NCBI GenBank assembly: GCA_963848475.1
Contig: CAWKDW010000014.1
Location: forward strand, 558,001-622,000
From: Solirubrobacter sp963848475
GTDB lineage: Bacteria; Actinomycetota; Thermoleophilia; Solirubrobacterales; Solirubrobacteraceae
Length of the DNA stretch: 64,000 nt
Reading direction: 5' to 3'
The translations under genes and the position numbers were made by a program. The notes under the pieces were generated by a model that saw only the letters and a program-made list of their open reading frames with translations, searched no databases and was not told the origin of the DNA. Of this stretch, positions 7,836-15,965 are shown one piece after another. How positions within the stretch are numbered: position 1 is the stretch's first letter; each line of letters opens with the position of its first letter.

Positions 7836-8894
7836 ATGGCACTGGAACGGTTGCTGGCGGCAACACACGACGTGGCGACGCCCGCGCTGGTCGTCGACGC
7901 CGCCGCGGCGGACCGCAACATCGCCCGCGCGTCCGCCTACTTCGCCGGGCGGAAGACCAATCTGCGACCGCATTTCAAGGCGCACAAGTGCACGGAGCTG
8001 ATGCGACGGCAGCTCGCCGGCGGCGACTGCGTGGGCGTGACCTGCGCAACCGCGTGGGAGGCCGAGGTCGTCGCCCGCGCGGGCGTCCACGACGACATCC
8101 TCGTCGCCAACGAGGTCGCGGACCGCGCCGCGCTCGCCTCGCTGGCCGCCGCCGCGGCGACGGCGAGGGTCACGGTCGCCGTCGACAGCCCGCGGCACGT
8201 CGAGCTGCTCGCGGGGCTCGAGCTCGGCGTCCTGATCGAGATCGATGTCGGCCAGCGGCGCTGCGGGCTGGACCCCGGGGACGAGGAGGCGCTGCTCGCG
8301 CTGGCGCGCCTGGTCGAGGACACGCCGGGCCTGACCTTCCGCGGGCTCCAGGGCTATGAGGGGCACGCCGTCCTGCTGCACGAGCGCTCCGCCCGCGCGG
8401 AGCAGGTGGACGTCGCGGCGAAGATCCTCAAGCGCCTGCGCTCGCTGCTGGACTGCGAGCTGGTCTCCGGCGGCGGCACCGGGACGTATGACCTGTCGAC
8501 CGACGCGGGCGCGCTCGACGAGATCCAGGCCGGCTCCTACGTGCTGATGGACGCCAGCTACGACAAGCTCGACCTCCCGTTCGAGCTCGCGCTCGCCTGC
8601 CGCGCCACGGTCGTGTCGCGCAACGGCACGCGGGCGGTCGTCGACGCGGGGCTGAAGGCGCTCTCGGCGGAGTACGGCGTCCCACGCGCGCTCGCACCCG
8701 GGATCGAGGTGCTCGGGCTCGCCGACGAGCACGCGACGCTGCGAGTCGCACCCGAGGACCCGCTCGCGGTCGGCGAGGCGATCCTGCTGATCCCGGCTCA
8801 TGTGGACCCGACGGTGAACCTCCACGGCGCGCTGCACGCCGTCGAGGAGGACGGCTCGCTGCGGCGCTGGGCGATCGACGCCCGCCGCGCCTAG
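7836..8894 (+). CDS. DSD1/D-threonine aldolase-type PLP enzyme
   Basis: 352 residues. The N-terminal alanine-racemase-like barrel carries the PLP lysine in RPHFKAHKCTELM (~residue 50), and GVTCATAWEAEVV, EIDVGQRRCG and VSGGGTGTYD fit the DSD1 fold. Near the C-terminus the metal site reads PAHVDPTVNLHG. In eukaryotic D-serine dehydratase this pair is His and Cys, whereas D-threonine aldolases use His and Asp. The Asp here favours aldolase-type chemistry on D-threonine or 3-hydroxy amino acids, but that is inference. Its TAG stop and the stop of the convergent acetyltransferase share one CTAG at 8891-8894. Confidence 0.88.
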   Translation: MALERLLAATHDVATPALVVDAAAADRNIARASAYFAGRKTNLRPHFKAHKCTELMRRQLAGGDCVGVTCATAWEAEVVARAGVHDDILVANEVADRAALASLAAAAATARVTVAVDSPRHVELLAGLELGVLIEIDVGQRRCGLDPGDEEALLALARLVEDTPGLTFRGLQGYEGHAVLLHERSARAEQVDVAAKILKRLRSLLDCELVSGGGTGTYDLSTDAGALDEIQAGSYVLMDASYDKLDLPFELALACRATVVSRNGTRAVVDAGLKALSAEYGVPRALAPGIEVLGLADEHATLRVAPEDPLAVGEAILLIPAHVDPTVNLHGALHAVEEDGSLRRWAIDARRA

Positions 8895-9397
8895 AACGGC
8901 AGGCCCAGCACGCGCACGTCGCCGTCGGGCCACGTAGCCCCCGCGTGGAGCGGGCGCCACATGGCCCCGAACGGCAGCTGCGTCGCCCCGCCGGGCTGAT
9001 CGACGACGACCGGCGCCGTGATCGCGGCGAAGCCGAAGTGCTCGTAGAGGGCGACGTTGGACTGCTGGCACCACAGCATCGCCCGCTCCGGACCGAGCGT
9101 GGCGGCCCACTCGAGCGCGTCTTCGAGCACGGGTCGCAGGCGCCCGTTGCCGCGCTCGGAGCGCGTGACGATCACGCTGCCGACGCCCGCCACCACGAAC
9201 GTCTCGCCGCCGGCCTCGACCTCCGCCGCGACCAGACCCACGGAGGCGATCAGGCGCCCATCCGAGCCGCGCAGCGTCGCGTGGTGGAGCTTCTCGCGCC
9301 AGACCGTCGGGTCGTGCTCGACGCCGAACGGGTCGTGCTCGCCGGCTTCGAGCTCCACCCACTGCTCGTAGGTCAGCCGGCCGACGTGCTCGATCAT
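8891..9397 (-). CDS. GNAT-family N-acetyltransferase
   Basis: 168 residues. The acetyl-CoA site is represented by VAGVGSVIVTRSERGNGRLR (beta4 and the R-x-x-G-x-G/A loop) and the C-terminal ALYEHFGFAAI strand-helix. Substrate unknown. Its ATG at 9397 overlaps the stop of the cupin gene (9394), so on the minus strand the phosphodiesterase, cupin and acetyltransferase genes form a translationally coupled operon read in that order. Confidence 0.85.
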   Translation of the reverse strand: MIEHVGRLTYEQWVELEAGEHDPFGVEHDPTVWREKLHHATLRGSDGRLIASVGLVAAEVEAGGETFVVAGVGSVIVTRSERGNGRLRPVLEDALEWAATLGPERAMLWCQQSNVALYEHFGFAAITAPVVVDQPGGATQLPFGAMWRPLHAGATWPDGDVRVLGLPF

Positions 9398-9807
9398 CGC
9401 TCGTCCGGGGGCAGCGGGACCTCCTGCGGGGGAGCGCCCACCTCCTGGTCCCAGTCGGTGAAGGCCTCGCCGTCGCGGCCGACGTGCTCGGTCGAGCCGC
9501 CGAGCGCGATCAGCAGGACGTCGTCCTCGCCACGGTTGGCGATGAAGCGGCGCACGTCGGGCGCGACGCGCGCGAGCTCGCCTTGCCCGAGCTCCTTGGC
9601 CTCGCGCTCGATCACGAGCGTGAGCGTGCCCGCGAGCACGAGGTAGACCTCCTCCTGGTCGCGGTGGCGGTGGATCCGTCCCCGCTGACCGGGCCGCAAC
9701 ACGATCTGATTGAGGCCGAAGCTCGTGACGCCGAGCATCCGGCGAAGCGGCAGGAAGCGCTCCTCGGTGTCGGGGTCGAGCGCGGCAAAGCTGACGCCGG
9801 AGTTCAT
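9394..9807 (-). CDS. Single-domain cupin protein
   Basis: 137 residues from ATG 9807. Cupin motif 1 is GQRGRIHRHRDQEEVYLVLAG with two His and a Glu as metal ligands; motif 2 is LARVAPDVRRFIANRGEDDV, in which the usual His is replaced by Arg, so metal binding may be incomplete. The start is fixed by the ATGA overlap with the upstream phosphodiesterase. Small cupins act as sugar isomerases, dioxygenases or ligand sensors, and nothing here decides between these. Confidence 0.86.
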   Translation of the reverse strand: MNSGVSFAALDPDTEERFLPLRRMLGVTSFGLNQIVLRPGQRGRIHRHRDQEEVYLVLAGTLTLVIEREAKELGQGELARVAPDVRRFIANRGEDDVLLIALGGSTEHVGRDGEAFTDWDQEVGAPPQEVPLPPDER

Positions 9808-10811
9808 GTCTGCATCATGCCGACCCAGGTCTCCGCCTCCGCCGGTGCGAGGCCGCCATGGTGGCCCTTGAAGCGCAGCTGCCTCGAGGGGTACGCCTCC
9901 AGCCACGCCATCCGGCCTGGCGCGGGCAGCACGCAGACGTCGGCGAGCCGGGCCTGTAGACGCGGCCCGGCGTTGGGGAAGAGCTCGGCGGCGAGGTGCA
10001 CCTCCGCACGCTCGCCGAGCCGCTGCGCCAGCTCGCCGACAACCGTCTCCGGGTCCTCGACGTGCAGGAAGCAGTCGCGCGCCGAGCCGCAGGGCCCGAA
10101 GCGCAGGTGCTCGAGCAGGTCCGGCCAGACGACGTCGAGGTGGTCGATCTCGCTGCCGACGTCGAGTTGGCCGTGGTCGGCCGTCACGACGATCATCGTG
10201 TCCCGGACGGTCTCGAGCGCGTCCAGGGCGGCGATCGCGGCCCGGTCGAACTCGATGCTCGACGGCCCGTGGCGATGGCCGGCGGCGTCGATCGCATCCC
10301 AGTAGAGGTACGTCAGCCCGCTCCGCGTCCCGAGCTGCTCCACGCCCTCGGTGAAGTGCCCGAACGGCAGCACGTCGGCGCCGGCCAGGGCCGCCGAGCT
10401 GTAGGTGGACGGCCAGATCGCCTTCGGCTGCAGCGCGAGCGACGGAACGTCGAGCTGCTCGAAGAACGTCGGTCCCGGCAGCAGCACGCGCGGGTCGAGG
10501 GCGAGCGGGCCATCGTCGCCGACGAACGGGAGCGGCAGGACGATCGCGTCCAGCGCGGGCTCGTAGATCTGCCACTCGTAGAGCCCGTGCTGCTCGACCG
10601 GCAGGCCCGAGTAGAGCGTGGTCAGGTGCGCGGTCGTCGTCGACGGGAACTGCGACGCGACCGGCTCGATCACCAGCCGGCGGAGGAACGGATGGTCCGC
10701 GTGGCGCTGCACGAACGCCCAGCCGAAGGCGTCGAGCAGGACGACCGCGACGCGCTCGTGCTCACGCGTCAGCGCCGCGATCCGGCCGGGAAGCTCAGCG
10801 AAGCCCGTCAT
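9804..10811 (-). CDS. Alkaline-phosphatase-superfamily phosphodiesterase
   Basis: 335 residues from ATG 10811. Metal and nucleophile signatures of the type I phosphodiesterase/nucleotide pyrophosphatase group are visible: Asp in VVLLDAFGW, the Thr nucleophile in FPSTTTAHLTTLYSG, DAAGHRHGPSS, TADHGQLDVGSE and the late His in FKGHHGGL. There is no signal peptide, so it is probably cytosolic. Longer in-frame extension upstream is Arg/Pro-rich shadow of the opposite-strand leader and was rejected. First gene of a three-gene operon with the cupin and acetyltransferase. Confidence 0.87.
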   Translation of the reverse strand: MTGFAELPGRIAALTREHERVAVVLLDAFGWAFVQRHADHPFLRRLVIEPVASQFPSTTTAHLTTLYSGLPVEQHGLYEWQIYEPALDAIVLPLPFVGDDGPLALDPRVLLPGPTFFEQLDVPSLALQPKAIWPSTYSSAALAGADVLPFGHFTEGVEQLGTRSGLTYLYWDAIDAAGHRHGPSSIEFDRAAIAALDALETVRDTMIVVTADHGQLDVGSEIDHLDVVWPDLLEHLRFGPCGSARDCFLHVEDPETVVGELAQRLGERAEVHLAAELFPNAGPRLQARLADVCVLPAPGRMAWLEAYPSRQLRFKGHHGGLAPAEAETWVGMMQT

Positions 10812-10944
10812 CGGCGCGCGAGCGCGCGAGCTTCTGGGCCAGCGTGACCGTGGCACGGTGTACGGCGACTGTCGGCGCGTCAGTCCGCGGCATCCGCCGC
10901 CGATCCTAGGCTGTCGGGGAGGGCACTGTGGTCGGTGGCGGCAG

Positions 10945-12627
10945 ATGATCGCGTCCATGCGACGCCTGATCACAGGTCTCGCGGTCGCGGCGGCAGCCCT
11001 TGGGGCTGCAGCGCCGGCGGCTCGCGCGGACGCGACTCTGCAGTACTTCACGTTGCCGGCCGACCTGAGCGGGGTCAGCGGCGGGCTCGCGGTGGCGCCT
11101 GACGGCACCGTCTACTTCGGCGCGGGCGACGGCTTCATGGCCACACCGCCGATCGGCAAGCTCAACCCCGCGCTGGTCTCCCCCGGCACGCCGAACGGCA
11201 TCACGGGCATCACGACGCCCGATGCCCCCGGCTGCTGCGCGTCGATCTTCCGCAGCATGTCATGGTCGGCGAAGGACAACCTGCTGTATTGGACGCGCAG
11301 CGACGCGCTGGTCGGGACGCTGGACGCCGCCGGCACCGTCGTCACCGCACCACTGCCCGCCGCGCCGTGGGGCATCGCCGCCGCCCCTGGCGGCGGGGCG
11401 TGGCTCACCGAGTACAGCGCCTCCAATATCGCGCCGGCCTATGCGGGCAACAAGATCGCGTACGTCACAAAGACGCTCGGGCTGAGCGAGTCCGTGAACC
11501 TCGCGCTGCAGGATGGCCAGACGACGCTGAACTCCTTGCGCTATGACGCGAAGCCGAAGGGCATCACCGTGGCGGCCGACGGCAGCCCGTGGTTCGCGGA
11601 GGCCGACAACGGCAACCCGGGCTACCGGATCGGCACATCACACGGTGGGTCCGGGTACACGGAGTACTCAGGCCCCTGCGTCTCCGCCGCACCGTGCTCG
11701 GGTTCGTATACGGGGCAAGGGATCACGGACGTGGCCCTCGGCTCCGACGCCGCGGTCTGGTACACGAACGAGCTCACGCACTCGATCGGCCGGCTCGTGC
11801 CGGGCGGGACGATCACGGAGTACTCGCTCTCGTCGATGACGCCCGGGTTGAGCGCGGGTTCGCCCAGGGCGATCACGGCGGCGAGCGACGGTTCGCTCTG
11901 GGTCGCCGTCTTCGGCTCCTACAGCGCGCCGACGGCGAACGCGATCGTGCACATCGTGCCGGGTGCGCCGCCCGTCGCGCCGACGGCGACCGTCTACAAG
12001 CTCGGTGGCGCCAATGCGCCGCTGACCGTGGCTCCGGACACCTACGGCAACGTCTGGTTCACCGGCACCGGTGGCGCCGGAGGAGGCCCGGTCGGGCGCC
12101 TCACGGGCCTGCCGACCAGCCCGGCTCCCGGAGGCGGCTCCACGCCCCGCCCGCGACCACCGCGACCCGCGACCACCACGACCACCACGACCACCACGAC
12201 CATCACCCCGACGCCCACGGGCCCGTCGCCGGTGACGTTGACGCCCTCGACGACGGGTGCCGCGAGGGTCACCGATCCGCGTGTACGTCCCGACTCGATC
12301 ACCGCCAACCAGATCTGCGTCGGCCCGCCCGAGGACAAGTGCAGCCTGGTCTACCTGATCCAGACCCACGAGTACGTCAAGGGCTTCCCGAACACGAAGC
12401 CTTCGGCCGCGGCGGCGGCCGCGGCGAAGACGCTGACGACGATCGGCAAGGCCACAGTGACCACCAAGGGCGGTCAGTCCAAGAAGGTCACGATCAAGCT
12501 CAACAGCAAGGGCAAGAAGCTCTTGAAGAAGCTCAAGAAGTTCAAGGCGACGCTGACCGTGACTCAGTCGCGCAACGGCGCCAAGCCCAAGCAGATCCTC
12601 AAGAAGAACGTGAAGTTCAAGAAGTAG
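10945..12627 (+). CDS. Secreted Vgb-like beta-propeller with Thr linker and Lys-rich tail
   Basis: About 560 residues from ATG 10945 (ATG 10957 is equally possible). A signal peptide ends near ARADATLQ. Repeated blades of the streptogramin-lyase/NHL type follow (GLAVAPDGTVYFG, GIAAAPGGGAWLTEY, GITVAADGSPWFAEADN, DVALGSDAAVWYTNE, TAASDGSLWVAVFG, TVAPDTYGNVWFTG). A Pro/Thr-rich linker of eleven consecutive Thr codes for the repeat at 12171-12206. The last ~100 residues form a separate Cys-containing domain ending in a Lys-rich strand region (KKVTIKLNSKGKKLLKKL). The catalytic His pair of true Vgb lyases is not obvious, so a cell-surface binding role is more likely than antibiotic resistance. 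Confidence 0.82.
   Translation: MIASMRRLITGLAVAAAALGAAAPAARADATLQYFTLPADLSGVSGGLAVAPDGTVYFGAGDGFMATPPIGKLNPALVSPGTPNGITGITTPDAPGCCASIFRSMSWSAKDNLLYWTRSDALVGTLDAAGTVVTAPLPAAPWGIAAAPGGGAWLTEYSASNIAPAYAGNKIAYVTKTLGLSESVNLALQDGQTTLNSLRYDAKPKGITVAADGSPWFAEADNGNPGYRIGTSHGGSGYTEYSGPCVSAAPCSGSYTGQGITDVALGSDAAVWYTNELTHSIGRLVPGGTITEYSLSSMTPGLSAGSPRAITAASDGSLWVAVFGSYSAPTANAIVHIVPGAPPVAPTATVYKLGGANAPLTVAPDTYGNVWFTGTGGAGGGPVGRLTGLPTSPAPGGGSTPRPRPPRPATTTTTTTTTTITPTPTGPSPVTLTPSTTGAARVTDPRVRPDSITANQICVGPPEDKCSLVYLIQTHEYVKGFPNTKPSAAAAAAAKTLTTIGKATVTTKGGQSKKVTIKLNSKGKKLLKKLKKFKATLTVTQSRNGAKPKQILKKNVKFKK
12171..12206 (+). repeat. 9-bp tandem repeat coding for Thr linker
   Basis: GACCACCAC is repeated three times exactly from 12171 to 12197 and a fourth time with one change (12198-12206). 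It encodes the threonine run joining the propeller to the C-terminal domain. Such repeats can change length by slippage without breaking the frame. Confidence 0.85.
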
Positions 12628-12703
12628 GCGCGCACTGGGCTTGAGCCGAGCGGATGAACCGAACCACACCGAAATGTGCCGTTTGTTCTAAAACTGAGGC
12701 GAG

Positions 12704-12925
12704 ATGCCGCGTCGCAATCCCCGGCGGGAGCCGCCTCCGCCGCTCCGGCTCAACCGCCCGGGGTTCGAGCAGCGCCGGCGGGCGACGTGCGCGACCAAGG
12801 AGCGCTACGCGAGCGAGGCCGAGGCGCGGTCGATCGCGCTGATGAACGCGCCTCGCGGCAGGGGTGCGGCCGTCACGGCGTACCACTGCGACATCTGCGA
12901 CGGCTGGCACCTGACGTCGCGCTGA
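12704..12925 (+). CDS. Small Arg-rich protein with a C-terminal zinc-ribbon half
   Basis: 73 residues. A basic N-terminus (MPRRNPRREPPPPLRLNRPG) is followed by CATKERYASEAEARSIALMN and a terminal YHCDICDGWHLTSR. The Cys, the CxxC and the trailing His are arranged like a single zinc knuckle, similar to small proteins often encoded beside translation or helicase genes in bacteria. It sits alone between the propeller gene and the groEL terminator. Function unknown. Confidence 0.7.
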   Translation: MPRRNPRREPPPPLRLNRPGFEQRRRATCATKERYASEAEARSIALMNAPRGRGAAVTAYHCDICDGWHLTSR

Positions 12926-12956
12926 GCCGAGGGGTCCGGGGGCCGGTGATTAAACA

Positions 12957-12986
12957 CCGAAGGCCCGGCAGATGCCGGGCCTTCGG
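12957..12986. terminator. Terminator downstream of groEL
   Basis: A perfect 14-bp stem, CCGAAGGCCCGGCA (12957-12970) pairing with 12973-12986, with a 2-nt loop. It sits 27 bp beyond the groEL stop on the minus strand and also behind the small zinc-ribbon gene on the plus strand, so it can serve both convergent transcripts. Confidence 0.85.
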
Positions 12987-13012
12987 GAAAGACAGTCAGC
13001 CGTGAGGCTGGC

Positions 13013-14647
13013 TTACATCATGCCGCCCATGCCGCCCATGTCGGGCATGCCGCCGCCACCGCCGTTGTCCTTGTCCGGGACCTCGGCGACGATCGCCTCG
13101 GTGGTCAGGATGTTCTTGGCGATCGAGGCCGCGTTCTGCAGCGCCGAGCGGGTGACCATGGCCGGGTCGATGACGCCGGCCGCGACCAGGTCGACGTACT
13201 CGCCGGTGGCCGCGTTGAGGCCGACGCCCGCCTCGGAGCGACGGACCTCGTTGACGACGACCGAACCCTCGAAGCCGGCGTTCTCCGAGATCTGACGGAG
13301 CGGCTCCTCGAGCGCGCGCAGGACGATGCGCATGCCGGTCTTCTCGTCGTCGATGCCGGTCGCGTCGAGGTTGATCGCGTCCTGAGCCTCGACCAGCGCG
13401 ATGCCGCCGCCGGGGACGATGCCCTCTTCGAGCGCCGCGCGAGTCGCCTGGAGGGCGTCCTCGACACGGTGCTTCTTTTCCTTCATCTCGGTCTCGGTGG
13501 CCGCGCCGACCTTGACGACGGCGACGCCGCCGGAGAGCTTGGCGAGGCGCTCCTGCAGCTTCTCGCGATCGAAATCGGAGTCGGTGTTCTCGACCTCGGC
13601 CTTGATCTGGTTGATGCGGCCCTTGATGGCGTCCGCCTCACCGGCACCGTCGACGATCGTGGTGTTGTCCTTCGCCACGACGACGCGACGGGCGCGACCC
13701 AGCTGCGAGACCTGCGTGTTCTCGAGCTTGAGGCCCATCTCCTCGGTGATGACCTCGGCGCCGCTGAGGATCGCGATGTCCTCGAGCATGCGCTTGCGGC
13801 GATCGCCGAAGCCCGGGGCCTTCACGGCGACGCCGGTGAAGGTGCCGCGGAGCTTGTTGACGACGAGCGTGGCCAGGGCCTCGCCCTCGACGTCCTCGGC
13901 GATGATCAGCAGCGGGCGACCCGACTGGATGACCGACTCGAGCACGGGGAGAAGGTCGCGGACCGAGCCGATCTTCTGGTTGGCGATCAGGATGTAGGGG
14001 TCCTCGAGGACCGCCTCCATGCGCTCCTGATCGGTGACCATGTAGGGCGAGATGTAGCCCTTGTCGAACTGCATGCCCTCGGTGAACTCGAGGTCCATGC
14101 CGAAGGTCTGGCCTTCTTCGACGTTGACGACGCCGTCCTTGCCGACCTTCTCGATGGCGTCAGCGATGACGTCGCCGATCTCCTCATCGCCGGCCGAGAT
14201 CGTCGCGACGCGAGCGATCTGGTCCTTGCCGGAGATCTCCTTGGCCTGGCTGCGGATGTGCTCCACGACCTGGTCGACGGCGATCTCGATGCCCTTCTTG
14301 AGGGCGAGCGGGTTCGCGCCGGCGGCAACGTTCTTGAGGCCGGTGCGGACGATCGACTGGGCGAGAACCGTCGCGGTCGTGGTGCCGTCGCCGGCAACAT
14401 CGTTGGTCGCCGTGGCGACCTCGCGGACGAGCTGCGCGCCCTGGTTCTGGAAGACGTCCTCGACCTCGATCTCGCGAGCGATGGTCACACCATCGTTCGT
14501 GATCGTGGGAGCGCCGAACTTCTTGTCGAGGACGACGTAGCGGCCGCGCGGGCCGAGCGTGACCTTGACGGCGTTGGCGACAGCGTCGACGCCCAGTTCG
14601 AGCGCCTTACGCGCGTCGACGTCGTACTTCAGTTCCTTGTGAGCCAT
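13013..14647 (-). CDS. groL: Chaperonin GroEL (Hsp60)
   Basis: 544 residues, the normal length. The ATP-binding loop GDGTTTATVLAQ, the LGPRGRYVVLDKKFGAPTIT start region and the GGGIALVEA hinge are present. The tail ends in GGM repeats (MPDMGGMGGMM), typical of the primary, GroES-dependent GroEL rather than the His-rich actinobacterial GroEL1. An AAGGAG ribosome site precedes ATG 14647. Forms the folding double ring with GroES, encoded 21 bp upstream in the same operon, under CIRCE/HrcA control. Confidence 0.98.
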   Translation of the reverse strand: MAHKELKYDVDARKALELGVDAVANAVKVTLGPRGRYVVLDKKFGAPTITNDGVTIAREIEVEDVFQNQGAQLVREVATATNDVAGDGTTTATVLAQSIVRTGLKNVAAGANPLALKKGIEIAVDQVVEHIRSQAKEISGKDQIARVATISAGDEEIGDVIADAIEKVGKDGVVNVEEGQTFGMDLEFTEGMQFDKGYISPYMVTDQERMEAVLEDPYILIANQKIGSVRDLLPVLESVIQSGRPLLIIAEDVEGEALATLVVNKLRGTFTGVAVKAPGFGDRRKRMLEDIAILSGAEVITEEMGLKLENTQVSQLGRARRVVVAKDNTTIVDGAGEADAIKGRINQIKAEVENTDSDFDREKLQERLAKLSGGVAVVKVGAATETEMKEKKHRVEDALQATRAALEEGIVPGGGIALVEAQDAINLDATGIDDEKTGMRIVLRALEEPLRQISENAGFEGSVVVNEVRRSEAGVGLNAATGEYVDLVAAGVIDPAMVTRSALQNAASIAKNILTTEAIVAEVPDKDNGGGGGMPDMGGMGGMM

Positions 14648-14668
14648 GTGTCAGTTCTCCTTGAGAAT

Positions 14669-14959
14669 TCAGCCGGTGATCTTGGCGAGAACGTCCGACT
14701 CGCGAAGGACCAGGAGGTCCTCGCCTTCGACCGTGATCTCCGTGCCGCCGTACTTGGAGTACAGGACCTCGTCACCCTCGACGACGTCGAGCGGGACGCG
14801 CTGGCCGTTGTCGTCGAGCTTGCCGTCGCCGACTGCCAGGACCTTCCCCTTCTGGGGCTTCTCCTTGGCGGTGTCGGGAAGAACGATGCCGGAAGCCGTG
14901 GTGGCTTCCTCCTCGACGGCCTTGACGATCAGACGATCGCCGAGAGGCTTGAGATTCAT
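14669..14959 (-). CDS. groS: Co-chaperonin GroES (Hsp10)
   Basis: 96 residues from ATG 14959 (MNLKPLGDRLIVKAVEEE); an in-frame ATG five codons earlier is less family-like. The mobile loop ASGIVLPDTAKEKPQKG and the roof region are conserved. It caps the GroEL ring during folding. First gene of the groES-groEL operon. Confidence 0.98.
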   Translation of the reverse strand: MNLKPLGDRLIVKAVEEEATTASGIVLPDTAKEKPQKGKVLAVGDGKLDDNGQRVPLDVVEGDEVLYSKYGGTEITVEGEDLLVLRESDVLAKITG

Positions 14960-15000
14960 GTGAGTGACCTCCACTCAGATCGGAACCAGCGAAAAAATCC

Positions 15001-15027
15001 TTGGCACTCTCGGTGGGAGAGTGCCAG
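15001..15027. promoter_or_regulatory. CIRCE operator 1 (HrcA site)
   Basis: TTGGCACTC-N9-GAGTGCCAG, one mismatch in symmetry at the last base, the standard CIRCE architecture. It lies between the groES promoter -10 box and the start codon, where bound HrcA would block transcription until heat shock. Confidence 0.92.
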
Positions 15028-15036
15028 CGGCCGCTG

Positions 15037-15064
15037 ATGATACGACGAAAGTGCAGGTCGTCAA
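15037..15064 (-). promoter_or_regulatory. groESL promoter, sigma-70/SigA type
   Basis: Read on the minus strand: TTGACG (-35, bases 15064-15059), a 16-bp spacer and TATCAT (-10, bases 15042-15037). It is bracketed by the two CIRCE operators, which supports it as the operon's main promoter. Confidence 0.75.
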
Positions 15065-15071
15065 GGGCGAA

Positions 15072-15098
15072 TTGGCACTCTGTTCACAAGAGTGCCAA
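15072..15098. promoter_or_regulatory. CIRCE operator 2 (HrcA site)
   Basis: TTGGCACTC-N9-GAGTGCCAA, a perfect 9-bp inverted repeat. It lies directly upstream of the -35 box. Together with operator 1 it gives HrcA two sites around one promoter. No hrcA gene lies in the window. Confidence 0.93.
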
Positions 15099-15141
15099 TT
15101 CACCAGGAGCTTGAGTGGCGACCGCGCGGCGGTCGCGGGCG

Positions 15142-15540
15142 CTAGTTCTGGGCGCCGCCGACGCCGCGGAGGCGGTCCTGGAAGTCCGGCGGGTTCTCGA
15201 CGATCTGCGAGAAGCGCACCACCGTGACCGTGTCGTCCAGGGCGACATCGCGGTCGTAGATCTGCTTGAGGAAGTGCACGAGCTCCTCGGTACGCCGGAA
15301 CTCGGGGTTGTCGTGCTCGATGTCGCGGGGGGACAGGTCCTTGACCCGTTTGACCTCGACGTTGTCGATCACCGCGTGGAAGAGCTTCTCGCGCGGGGAG
15401 TATTGGTAGCCGACGGTGACCAGCACGACCTGGTTCTTGCGGTATTTGTGCCGCTTGTCGCCCAACCGGATCGTCGCGGTCTTGCGACCGCGCTTCATCT
15501 GGTCGGCGAAGACCGTGGAGTAGAAGTTAAGGACCTGCAC
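15142..15540 (-). CDS. ASCH/PUA-like domain protein
   Basis: 132 residues. The start MQVLNFYSTVFADQMKRGRK and the segment KTATIRLGDKRHKY have the ASCH/PUA look, a small beta barrel proposed to bind RNA or modified nucleotides. A charged DLSPRDIEHDNPEFRR helix and a long C-terminal helix follow. It is a conserved actinobacterial hypothetical family of known fold but unknown role. It is separated from the Nudix gene by only 11 bp and may be co-transcribed with it and with crp. Confidence 0.8.
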   Translation of the reverse strand: MQVLNFYSTVFADQMKRGRKTATIRLGDKRHKYRKNQVVLVTVGYQYSPREKLFHAVIDNVEVKRVKDLSPRDIEHDNPEFRRTEELVHFLKQIYDRDVALDDTVTVVRFSQIVENPPDFQDRLRGVGGAQN

Positions 15541-15551
15541 AGCGCGGCAGA

Positions 15552-15965
15552 CTAGCGACCGGAGAGCGTCTTGGACAGCAGCCGGTCAATCAGGGCCCGC
15601 TCGCCCGCGTAGCTGAGCTGCTCGCGGGCGCTCCGGAGCGGGATCCAGCGGGCGTCGTCGACCTCGTGATCGTGGTCCGCGGTGGACCCTTCGACGTACT
15701 CGCAGAGGAAGAAATGAACCGTTTTGCGGACGCGCCGGCCGCCGCGCCGGTACGTGTACTCGACCGCGCCGAGCCGCTCGCGCACGGTGGCCACGACGCC
15801 CGTCTCCTCGCGCACCTCGCGCGCGGCGACCTGCTCGGGCGACTCGCCGGCCTCCATCCCGCCCTTCGGCAGCCCCGTGACCTTCTTGCCCGCGGGCGTG
15901 ATCACCAGCAGGTCGTCGCCGCGAACGACCACGCCGCCGTAGGAGGTCTCGAGCTCAATAGACAT
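15552..15965 (-). CDS. Nudix hydrolase
   Basis: 137 residues. The Nudix box is complete: GGMEAGESPEQVAAREVREE then TGVV. The neighbouring TYRRGGRRVRKTVHFFLCEY strand resembles the diphosphoinositol-polyphosphate/Ap4A branch. It cleaves a nucleoside-diphosphate-X bond with a metal; substrate not determined. Its ATG overlaps the end of the Crp-type gene by 11 bp, so the two are coupled. Confidence 0.9.
   Translation of the reverse strand: MSIELETSYGGVVVRGDDLLVITPAGKKVTGLPKGGMEAGESPEQVAAREVREETGVVATVRERLGAVEYTYRRGGRRVRKTVHFFLCEYVEGSTADHDHEVDDARWIPLRSAREQLSYAGERALIDRLLSKTLSGR

Noticed and set aside
10618..10944. Propeller gene starting at 10618
   Set aside because: The extra 109 codons are antisense to the phosphodiesterase and the signal peptide begins only at 10945/10957.
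9804..11108. Longer phosphodiesterase frame starting at 11108
   Set aside because: The additional ~99 residues are low complexity, lie opposite the propeller gene start and lack family resemblance; ATG 10811 gives the normal N-terminus.
13469..15037. 522-codon plus-strand frame opposite groEL
   Set aside because: Shadow of groEL and groES, rich in Asp/Leu/Ala from codon complementarity; no ribosome site or domain.
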